From contig PDIP01000052.1 of NCBI GenBank assembly GCA_002811645.1, positions 108,842 through 156,804 on the forward strand: DNA of 47,963 nucleotides, read 5' to 3'. Of this stretch, positions 9,125-16,290 are shown piece after piece (within the stretch, counting starts at the first letter, position 1; each line of letters starts with the position of its first letter). The DNA comes from Corallochytrium limacisporum. Lineage: Eukaryota; Opisthokonta. The translations under genes were made by a program, and so were the position numbers. The notes under the pieces are model-generated. The model saw nothing but the letters and a program-made list of their open reading frames with translations, was not told the origin of the DNA and did no database searches.

Positions 9125-9922
9125 TTACTGGCTGGCACCCTCATCATCCTCAATCTTGGGGGCAAGGTAGTATTTAATGTATCCAATCTCAGCCATGCGG
9201 TACTCAACGACTAAGGGGGTGTCACTGGCCATGTGCAAGCAGACCTGAGGAGTCAGGGTGGTGGCCTTGGTGAAGTTCGACAGGTACTTGATGGCAAAGG
9301 TCAGGCTGACAGCCTGTTGCAGTTCAATGGATATCTGCTCCTCGGGCTTCTTGTCAGTGGCACCGCCCTGGCGCAGCTTGACAGCTCCGGTGGAGTTCTC
9401 GCCCTGAGCAGAGAACTTGACACCCTCCTTGGTCACGGTGATGGTTACGTTCTCGGACATAGTGCCAAGATCGCGGCAGATGCGCTGGAACTCAACACTG
9501 GGCATCTTGACTGTAGCATCGAACTGCTGCTCCGGAATACCCAGCTGCTCAGCGTCAATGTCCATCAGCTTGATGTCATACTCGGAAGTGCGCTCCTGGT
9601 CATTAGATTCGAAGCAAAATTTGACGGCATCGGGACTGTCGTCCTGTGTGGAGAGGGTGATAGCGTCTTCGTTAGTGGCACACTTCAGGACCTTGCCCAA
9701 CACAGTCAGGTTCAGACCTAGGTTCACGGGGCGCTCGCAGCGATAAGACTCGAAAGCATCATTGCGGAGCAGCAGAGACACCAGAGAGACATGGCTGGAG
9801 TCCATTGCTTGCAGGGAGATACCGCCGGGGTTGCAGTCGAAGTTGGCCTCGGTGACCATGTCCTTAATAGCATCCAGTGATCCCTTAAGGATGCGACCCT
9901 GTGCAAGACGTGCTTCAAACAT
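9125..9922 (-). CDS. PCNA: Proliferating cell nuclear antigen (DNA sliding clamp)
   Basis: The homotrimeric ring that tethers DNA polymerases delta and epsilon and recruits replication and repair factors. At 265 residues it is close to the usual 258-261. Recognisable landmarks are MFEARL at the start, QAMDSSHVSLVSL (residues ~39-51), the interdomain connector LMDIDAEQLGIPEQ (~118-131), KMPSVEF, VKFSAQGE, the LSNFTKA helix and the C-terminal LVVEYRMAEIGYIKYYLAPK followed by an acidic tail. Lys at the start of CDL-like segments is conserved in spirit, but I did not verify the ubiquitin/SUMO site. The frame is complete from the ATG at 9922. An E2F-type site lies about 520 bp upstream. Confidence 0.98.
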   Translation of the reverse strand: MFEARLAQGRILKGSLDAIKDMVTEANFDCNPGGISLQAMDSSHVSLVSLLLRNDAFESYRCERPVNLGLNLTVLGKVLKCATNEDAITLSTQDDSPDAVKFCFESNDQERTSEYDIKLMDIDAEQLGIPEQQFDATVKMPSVEFQRICRDLGTMSENVTITVTKEGVKFSAQGENSTGAVKLRQGGATDKKPEEQISIELQQAVSLTFAIKYLSNFTKATTLTPQVCLHMASDTPLVVEYRMAEIGYIKYYLAPKIEDDEGASQ

Positions 9923-10614
9923 GGTTGCTGTTTCTCTTCTTGTATGAATGAACTACTAAATCAGCTTTGAGCATTCCATTTGAAGCATGAGTGCCATTGA
10001 TCCTGATCTACCTTTAGTACCATCAGATACCGTCGCCTTGACATAACTATGAAAAGCCCGCGCACAAAAGGCTCTGACAATTCCAAAGCATCGGCTGCTC
10101 CTGCTTGCGGCCAAGACGCACGCAAACAGACCACTAACACCACTGTCTCTGTGGCAATCATCTCCATTACAGTTCTGTCTCTCCAAAGTATTCGCGCCCA
10201 AACCAAGATCTCAGAGGGCCTCGAACACACTAGGCGCTGCACATCCTCTCGGTCGACCGTTTTCAAGGGAGTAACAACACGCTTAGCACAGAGTCCGAGC
10301 CACGGGGGAGAGACCAGGGAGAGACTTGCGCTGCGGACCGGACCCCGAGGAACGAGAGAGAGAAAAAAAGATATCAGAACACCCCCGAACAAAGAGAGAG
10401 TGTGGCCGTCGAAAGGTAGAGAGAGAGGGGGAAAAAAGAGGCGCGAAAAGTGTCCGTACCACTCCTGAAGGTGAAAAGAAATAGGCCCCCTTCTATCGAT
10501 TCCGAGACTCAGTGGAACACAAGGGCCGCTTCCTTAACTCATGACATTGTGCAAAGGGTGTGAACGGGAAGGGTACTGGTCCCATAGCTAACAGTATAAT
10601 TTAAAAATCAGCAG
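9923..10614. other. Spacer upstream of PCNA
   Basis: This 692-bp stretch lies between the tail of the dynamin gene and the head of PCNA, both on the - strand. It has no credible gene. Between about 10349 and 10440 there are several GAGAGA and poly-A purine blocks (pyrimidine on the PCNA coding strand). An E2F-type motif sits at 10440-10449. Confidence 0.7.
10440..10449 (-). promoter_or_regulatory. E2F/DP-type site upstream of PCNA
   Basis: The - strand reads TTTTCGCGCC, a perfect match to the E2F consensus TTTSGCGC. It lies about 520 bp upstream of the PCNA ATG. PCNA is a classical E2F/MBF-class target in other eukaryotes. Chance matches are expected at a rate of roughly one in the spacers of this window, so this is suggestive only. 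Confidence 0.4.
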
Positions 10615-13029
10615 TCATTCATTGGCATAAGCACCGACCTCGTCACCAAGCTTCACCAGTTCAGTATCGAGCCGTTGCCAGTCTTCGACCATTTTCTTGG
10701 TTTGGGCCTCCTGCTTAGCCTGCCAGAGTTTCCATGCAGAGAGCTGACTAAGGATCGGCTCCGACCAGGCAGCGTGACGCTCCTCAAGGATAGCCTGCAG
10801 GATTTCAGCAGTGCGATGCAGAGGGTGTCGGACATTGTGAGTAGAGGGCAGTCCCAGCTTAGCCGCTGCTCCGGAGGAAATCTTTTGCTTCGTCATTGAT
10901 TCATTCAGTGTAGTTTGGTACATATTCAGGACCTCCTGGATGTCCCGGACACTCTTCTGCCACTGTGCTTCAGTGTTCCCGAGCCCGAGTCCGCCAAAGA
11001 CAACAACTGGTATAGGATCCGCGAGCATGATAGTCGCGACCGTGCCAATGGCCAGACATGAGACGATGGAGGACATGGCCGTCAGCCTTTCACCATGGCT
11101 CAGCAAGACGCGCGTGTCCTTGTCAAAACGGAAGTGCAGCTGATTAGTTATGTCCTTGATCTGCTTTTCGACTAAGAATGGAGGTAGCGTTGCCGTGGCA
11201 TCTAGCATATGTTCAGGAGCAGCCGCCTGCTGGTCCAGGGGCTTCATGCTACCCGGTCGCCGTGCAACCGCGAGATCGTGCTCTCGCCAGAGCATACGTA
11301 AGTCTTCGCTGATGCGCAGGGCACTCTGGTTTTGCTGCGCATCGATATTTGCGGTCAGTGTGATCAGCAGGTCACGCACTCGTAGTCGAAGACGTTGCGG
11401 TCCAGAGAAAAGATTATCATTTGCAGGTGCCGGGGTAGGCGACACAGTACCGGTGGTGGATGAAAGCCCTGTCCCTTCCGTGGACGACTGCTCCATGATC
11501 TCAAATTCGTCGTAGACGTCAATGTCTTCACGTCCCTTGTATTCGTCACCCACGGCAGACCACATAGCTTCTACAAGACGGTGTCGGTCCTGTTCCATTG
11601 CAAAGCCATCGCGGAAAGGCCAGGACAAGAAACGATCAGCCCACGATGCTCTCAGAGCCTTGGCTGTCCTCGTAGCCCCAGGTCGAACCTTGCCTTCGTC
11701 AGGAACCATCGGCAATCCTGCTACGGCTTGCAGATTGTTATGCATCGTGGTACCATCCGTCAGGGCATGGCTCGGTGTGCCGCTGATAATGATGTCCATG
11801 TGCTCTGTCAGTAAGGCCTGCAAATGTTTCACCGTCGTCTCTACCTCCCGCTGCGTGTTCGCAAATGCCCGACGCAGCGCCGACTCGACGCGGTCAATTT
11901 GACCTCGAAGTCGGTCATTGCTTTCTGTCTCTTCCTTGAGCTGATGCAGACCCTGATCCACCACGCGCTGTGTAATAAATAGCGGTGTCTGCAGCTTCCA
12001 GCGAATGTACTCATCGCCGTGTAGAAGCTGCCCGATATATGCTGTTAGTTCGTCAAAGCCTCCGGAAAGGTTATCGGTATTGTCTTGGTTCATTATTCCC
12101 ATAAGCTCTGGCAGTTCGTACTGCAGTGGACTTATCTTATCTCTTTGGCCGTCCTGAATTCTCCGCTGATTTCGGGCACTCAGCAAGTAGACCATGGGAC
12201 TGTCTTCCTTGCCAGGTCGACTCATCCCAGGAATCGAAGGCTTCGACTTTTCCTTTGCAACGGCAGATGTGGAGGCCATGGTCCTCTCAGCCGCGTCCCG
12301 GACGTGCTGAACCACCATTCGCGCCTCCTCGCTGTCACCGAGTAGGTCCCCCTTATTCACAACGAAGAGGACGTGTCTCCCCCATTCGGAGAGGGTCAGC
12401 AGAAATTGACGCTCGCTCTCCGTAAACGGCCGATCAGCGCTGGTCACGAAGAGAACTAAATCGCATCGCGGCACAAAGTCCCGTGTCAGACGCTCGTGGT
12501 CACGTAAAATTGCATTTGTGCCTGGAGTGTCGACAATGTGCACTCTGTCGAAAAGATGCGGTTCGGATGTTGGGACGTTGATGTGTACAACCGAGGACGA
12601 CTCCGTTGCTCCCGGTTCCTGTTCTTGTTCTCTCTGTTCTTCCTCCGGTCCTACACTGATGACATGGATTGAGCCCGTAGTGGGAACCACTCCAGTTTTA
12701 GCCACCTCCTTGCCAACCAAAGCATTGATGAACGTCGACTTTCCACTGTTGAATTCCCCAATCACGACCAGCATAAAGAGTGAATCAAGGTTCTCTCGAG
12801 CGCTGGTGAGCAATTTCAGTCGCTCTGCCTCTTCTGCCCCTCCCAGAATCCTGACCTGATCATAGATTTCTTGGATGTGTTTCTTTTCTCGTTCTATAAG
12901 TTTCGACTGTTGCTCTGTGAATCTCAGCCCTCGGTGGCTCCGTAAAGCAGCGGTGCTGTAGTATCTAAGTGTCCCAGTGGTCATCCGTCGCACTGGGACC
13001 CGGAACATCCCGGCTATTGTACACAACAT
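10615..13029 (-). CDS. Mitochondrial dynamin-like GTPase of the bacterial/FZL type
   Basis: A membrane-remodelling GTPase, probably at the mitochondrial inner or outer membrane. The protein has 804 residues. The N-terminus (about 1-35) is rich in Arg, Ser and Thr with no acids, including RYYSTAALRSHRGLRF, like a mitochondrial presequence. The dynamin-type GTPase follows: G1 GEFNSGKST at 91-99, G2 PTT 116-118, G3 DTPG 167-170, G4 NKGD 225-228. A hydrophobic stretch that could enter the membrane lies near residues 680-710 (IVSCLAIGTVATIMLADPIP), flanked by predicted helices, as in mitofusins. The G1 and G2 wording is close to chloroplast FZL and bacterial dynamins and unlike Fzo1/mitofusin. It could be an FZL relative or a divergent mitofusin. 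The ATG at 13029 opens the presequence. Confidence 0.8.
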   Translation of the reverse strand: MLCTIAGMFRVPVRRMTTGTLRYYSTAALRSHRGLRFTEQQSKLIEREKKHIQEIYDQVRILGGAEEAERLKLLTSARENLDSLFMLVVIGEFNSGKSTFINALVGKEVAKTGVVPTTGSIHVISVGPEEEQREQEQEPGATESSSVVHINVPTSEPHLFDRVHIVDTPGTNAILRDHERLTRDFVPRCDLVLFVTSADRPFTESERQFLLTLSEWGRHVLFVVNKGDLLGDSEEARMVVQHVRDAAERTMASTSAVAKEKSKPSIPGMSRPGKEDSPMVYLLSARNQRRIQDGQRDKISPLQYELPELMGIMNQDNTDNLSGGFDELTAYIGQLLHGDEYIRWKLQTPLFITQRVVDQGLHQLKEETESNDRLRGQIDRVESALRRAFANTQREVETTVKHLQALLTEHMDIIISGTPSHALTDGTTMHNNLQAVAGLPMVPDEGKVRPGATRTAKALRASWADRFLSWPFRDGFAMEQDRHRLVEAMWSAVGDEYKGREDIDVYDEFEIMEQSSTEGTGLSSTTGTVSPTPAPANDNLFSGPQRLRLRVRDLLITLTANIDAQQNQSALRISEDLRMLWREHDLAVARRPGSMKPLDQQAAAPEHMLDATATLPPFLVEKQIKDITNQLHFRFDKDTRVLLSHGERLTAMSSIVSCLAIGTVATIMLADPIPVVVFGGLGLGNTEAQWQKSVRDIQEVLNMYQTTLNESMTKQKISSGAAAKLGLPSTHNVRHPLHRTAEILQAILEERHAAWSEPILSQLSAWKLWQAKQEAQTKKMVEDWQRLDTELVKLGDEVGAYANE

Positions 13030-13452
13030 TGTCGATATCTGTCTGTCCTTTGCATCAACGGAACGGGTCGCCGTACCTCAAGACCAAGATCATTCCCATC
13101 TTGTTTCTATCGCCCTTAACCACTACAAATTTCAGCAGGTAGACTTCATATGTTGAAACGGCGCAAAAGGACGGTCCGTTGGTATTGGATTTGTTCTTGT
13201 GGACTTTAAAAACACATGAAGTATCTACGGTTGATTCGTGTTAGGGTCTCAAGTACCTTCACCCAGGGCTAGGGCCCCCGCGGGGCCCGGGCGGATCCCC
13301 GGGGGGGCGCACACGGCACGGTGCGGGTAGCAGTGTGCCAACATACTCAGTGGCGCCAGTTACCTCGCTTTAGCGGGGGCCTTGGGGAGGGGAGGAGAGG
13401 TGAGGCTGCCGAGGTCTTGGTAGATCGCTGTGGATCAAGAAGCGGGAGTATT
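13030..13452. other. Spacer upstream of the dynamin-like gene
   Basis: This 423-bp stretch has no convincing gene. It carries a GC palindrome at 13272-13288, in which GGGCCCC and GGGGCCC flank a CGC centre, followed by a CCCCGGGGGGG run at 13297-13307. Confidence 0.65.
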
Positions 13453-13946
13453 TCACCAAATGTCCTCGACGGTTTCGGCGATGAACTTTTGCTTGACATC
13501 CAAGAGATATGCATCACTCTCCAGGGACTTCTCTGTGACTGTTTTCCAAGACCTTCGCAGATCGTCGGGTTTCATCAAGTCAACAGGTACCTCTATTGCA
13601 TATATGATCAGAGTGCGGTGGCGCTCATTAAGATCTTCAAAAGTCAGTACCACCTGGATTCTTTGAATCGAACTATCAACATTGCGCGTTGTTAGTTATC
13701 TGCAGAAAACAATACCTCATGATTTGGGTATACAATTTGTAGCCATTGCTGGAATTGATTTCTTGATTTCCATGAAAAATCTGAAGTGGCTGAAAACAAA
13801 ACTCGGGGGAGACGGGTGGTGTGGTCCTGGTGGACGGGGCGGTACGTTTGGTTCACCATCACAATGGCCAAGTTGCCTGCCCGGTATTTCAAGGTGTCCA
13901 TGAGCGCGCATTCTGCGGCTAGATCGTAATATTCGCTTAACGCCAT
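13453..13946 (-). CDS. Uncertain small gene, probably two exons, about 143 residues
   Basis: I do not recognise this protein. On the - strand a frame opens at an ATG at 13946, 35 bp from the divergent ERG28 ATG, and runs 77 codons before a TAA at 13692. A second frame of protein-like composition (TFEDLNERHRTLIIYAIEVP, ending ETVEDIW) runs to a TGA at 13453. A 62-nt intron from GTATTG (13715) to ATCCAG (13654), with a perfect ACTAAC branch site at 13691-13696, joins the two frames in phase and gives a junction of PNHE-VVLTFE. The product would be acidic and soluble, with no signal or membrane segment. Other splice choices are possible, and the first exon is less convincing than the second. Confidence 0.45.
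13654..13715 (-). other. Candidate 62-nt spliceosomal intron
   Basis: On the - strand the donor is GTATTG, the branch site ACTAAC (38 nt before the acceptor) and the acceptor CAG. Removing it keeps phase 0 and removes an in-frame TAA. It is the only likely coding intron I found in the window. Confidence 0.5.
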
Positions 13947-13981
13947 TTCGTATCGTGAAAAGAAAGCAATTGTGTAGAACT

Positions 13982-14398
13982 ATGCCTACCTGGAAGCAAA
14001 GACTGCCGCGGATATGGATAGGCCTGGTTGGTCTGATCGCTATGGTGCAGTCCCCGTTGGCCTACATGGGACCACAGTATCTGTCAACCACCGTTTGGGA
14101 GGGATATCAAGTAGACGCCCTGGCGTCTCGCCATTACGCGCTGTGGACATTTACCAGCGGATTGGCGCGGTGCTCGTTTGCTATTGATCCGTCATTGGGA
14201 TCCTGGCGCATGTCTTTGGCCACCTTTTTCATTGCGCTCGGTCACTTCCTTACCGAAATCGAGCTTCACCATACGGTACAGTACCAGAGAGCATCTATAT
14301 CGCCCCTAATTGTGGCAACCCTGTCTATTGTGGCTCATTTTGCAGATCTCATTCTCAATAAGGAGGAACGCTACAGTCCCAAGGCAAAGGAAGACTAG
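13982..14398 (+). CDS. ERG28: Erg28, sterol C4-demethylation scaffold
   Basis: Erg28 is a small ER membrane protein that tethers the C4-demethylation enzymes (Erg25, Erg26, Erg27) and Erg6. From the ATG at 13982 the protein is 138 residues, the usual length. Four hydrophobic segments are visible. Family landmarks are the ASRHYALWTFTSGLAR segment near residue 50, where Thr-Trp-Thr is typical, LATFFIALGHFLTEIELHHT, and SPLIVATLSIV. The frame reads back to a GTG at 13955 but the first ATG is 13982. It shares a short divergent spacer with the uncertain gene at 13453-13946 and converges on the dehydrogenase gene 59 bp away. Its presence argues for a sterol pathway of the ergosterol or cholesterol kind, together with the P450 reductase in this window. 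Confidence 0.88.
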   Translation: MPTWKQRLPRIWIGLVGLIAMVQSPLAYMGPQYLSTTVWEGYQVDALASRHYALWTFTSGLARCSFAIDPSLGSWRMSLATFFIALGHFLTEIELHHTVQYQRASISPLIVATLSIVAHFADLILNKEERYSPKAKED

Positions 14399-14457
14399 AA
14401 AGTTTGATAGTGTATAATATACTTGTAGCGTACAGTAAGGAAAATGTACAAAACACA

Positions 14458-15468
14458 TCAGGGTTCGGGTTCAGTGGGCAAGTGGATGTTGTTCAAACGC
14501 TCCAGTCCAATCTGCAATGCGTGGGTACCACGTTTACCCTCACCTTGGGCTTTCAGAGCCACATATAGTTGATGGGCTAGAGCAAGACCAGGCAAGGACA
14601 GTTCCAGCCGCCTGGCTTCATCTAAGGCGATTTCGAGGTCTTTGACGAAGTGCTCAATCATGAAGCCCGGTTTGAAATCACGGCGGAAGATCCGCGGTGA
14701 GTAAGTTGTCAGTGAGAAGGACCCGGCTGCCCCCTTGCTCACAGCGTTCCAGACTTCTTCTGGGTCAAGACCAGCCTTGTATGCGTAGATCAGTCCCTCG
14801 CACATGCCAATCATGTTAGTGCAGATAATGATTTGGTTAGCCATCTTTGTGTGCTGTCCGCAGCCTGGGGGACCCATGTACTTGATTGTTTTGCCCATGG
14901 CTGAAAAGATGGGGTTCAGGTCGTTCACAATGTGCTCCTCGCCACCGATCATCATACTAAGTGTTCCGTTCTTGGCTCCTACATCACCCCCAGAAACAGG
15001 CGCGTCCACGCTGTGCACGCCCTTGGCTGTGGCTTTCTCGGAGATCTTTTGAGCAAGGGCAGGTTTGCTGGTTGTCATATCAATAATCACACCATCATCT
15101 TTCATGCCTGCGAGCACACCAGTCTTCTCATCCAAGATCACGCTTTCCACATCCCTGGGGTAGCCCACGCAGGTGATGACCACATCACTGTTCTTTGCGA
15201 CATCAATGGGCGCATCAACACGCTTTGCTCCAAGATCTTCCAACGGCTTACACTTCGAAGCTGTACGGTTGTAAACTGTCATGTTGGTGAACCCGGCGTT
15301 GTAGATGTGTTCTGCCATGTAGCGACCCATAACCCCCATTCCTATGAAACCCACACGAGTCGATCCAGGACCGATATCAATCGCTTTCCTTTTTGACACA
15401 GAGAAACGACGGCACCGTCCAATGAATTGTCCAGGACGTAAAGGCTTTTGCCGCACGATGCGCAACAT
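14458..15468 (-). CDS. Mitochondrial 3-hydroxyisobutyrate-dehydrogenase-like enzyme (beta-hydroxyacid dehydrogenase family)
   Basis: A beta-hydroxyacid dehydrogenase, by family an oxidoreductase of small 3-hydroxy acids such as 3-hydroxyisobutyrate (valine breakdown). The protein has 336 residues. Residues 1-27 are basic with no acids (MLRIVRQKPLRPGQFIGR...), a probable mitochondrial presequence. The Rossmann loop GFIGMGVMG is at 40-48. The Asn-Arg-Thr at 67-69 after beta-2 suggests NADP(H) rather than NAD. The substrate loop DAPVSGG is at 155-161 and the catalytic lysine is K208 in HTKMANQ. The C-terminal half (FVKDLEIALDEA, LPGLALAHQLY, GEGKRGTHAL, LERLNN) resembles the plant and bacterial HIBADH-like subgroup more than animal HIBADH. 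Substrate is therefore uncertain. The ATG at 15468 opens the presequence. It is divergent from alkaline phosphatase. Confidence 0.88.
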   Translation of the reverse strand: MLRIVRQKPLRPGQFIGRCRRFSVSKRKAIDIGPGSTRVGFIGMGVMGRYMAEHIYNAGFTNMTVYNRTASKCKPLEDLGAKRVDAPIDVAKNSDVVITCVGYPRDVESVILDEKTGVLAGMKDDGVIIDMTTSKPALAQKISEKATAKGVHSVDAPVSGGDVGAKNGTLSMMIGGEEHIVNDLNPIFSAMGKTIKYMGPPGCGQHTKMANQIIICTNMIGMCEGLIYAYKAGLDPEEVWNAVSKGAAGSFSLTTYSPRIFRRDFKPGFMIEHFVKDLEIALDEARRLELSLPGLALAHQLYVALKAQGEGKRGTHALQIGLERLNNIHLPTEPEP

Positions 15469-16290
15469 TGTTGTTCAGATCTCTCGATCGGATGCTTTGT
15501 AAACTGATCTCCTTGTGGTTGTGCGTGCTGGACTGTCACAGAGAATGCACTGATCAATTTGTACCACTGAGGAAGACCTTCTCAAAAAGTAGATTCGTCT
15601 TCTCTTTCATCGAAATATAATAACGGATAGTCGTATCCTGAGCCTCTCAGCGGTTCTGATGTGCGGATGAATGATGGTCGCGACGAATGAACAAGAACCA
15701 ACCCCGAGCACTGTCAAACAGTGATTTGTTTTCTAACCCAGTTGCGTAAACACTGACGAGCTTGCATCAGCTCCTAACAGTAATTAGGCCCCCGTTTCCA
15801 ACGGGAACGGGAGGGGAGGTTAAAAATGGATCCCGGAGTCTCCCAAAGGCCCTCGGGGGCGGGCCAGTTGTCAAGGGTTTGGACACGCTCTACCCGTGAA
15901 ATAAGTCGAGACGGACTGAAATTTTCCACGAACTTGCTTGGACGAGCGCGGTGGGACATAGGAAGAGTGCAACCACTATGACGGTCGGAGCACACGGAAA
16001 TCAACCACAATATGGGGACCCAAAAGTTCCACTCTGTTCTCTCCTGACCGGGGAGTCAGCACGGGACCTGAAGTGAGTTTACGGGGAGTAGTATTGTTTG
16101 TGACAGATGAAAGGCTACCAAGGCTTCTGTTACGTGAAATGACACTCTATTTTGTTCTATTTCAGGGACAGGCTTTGACTGGGTCAAACTTCTGGTACTT
16201 GTTCACGTTGTAATTCAAAACCATAGTAGCCCGTAGCCAACGGACAGGCTTTGGAGACACTTGTCCAGACCTCTACTCGTATAGATCAAA
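15469..16290. other. Divergent spacer between the dehydrogenase and alkaline phosphatase genes
   Basis: This 822-bp stretch holds no credible gene. It has a short hairpin at 15791-15811, where CCCGTTTCC pairs with GGGAACGGG at 8 of 9 positions around an AAC loop, and a possible leader intron of the phosphatase gene at 16073-16165. Confidence 0.7.
16073..16165 (+). other. Candidate leader intron of the alkaline phosphatase gene
   Basis: A GTGAGT donor at 16073-16078 is followed by a pyrimidine-rich TTGTTCTATTTCAG acceptor ending at 16165, with an ATGAC that could serve as branch site about 23 nt before it. It would be a non-coding intron of 93 nt. This rests on motif reading only. Confidence 0.35.

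Noticed and set aside
13955-13981. Start of ERG28 at a GTG
   Set aside because: The first ATG is at 13982 and gives the normal family length.
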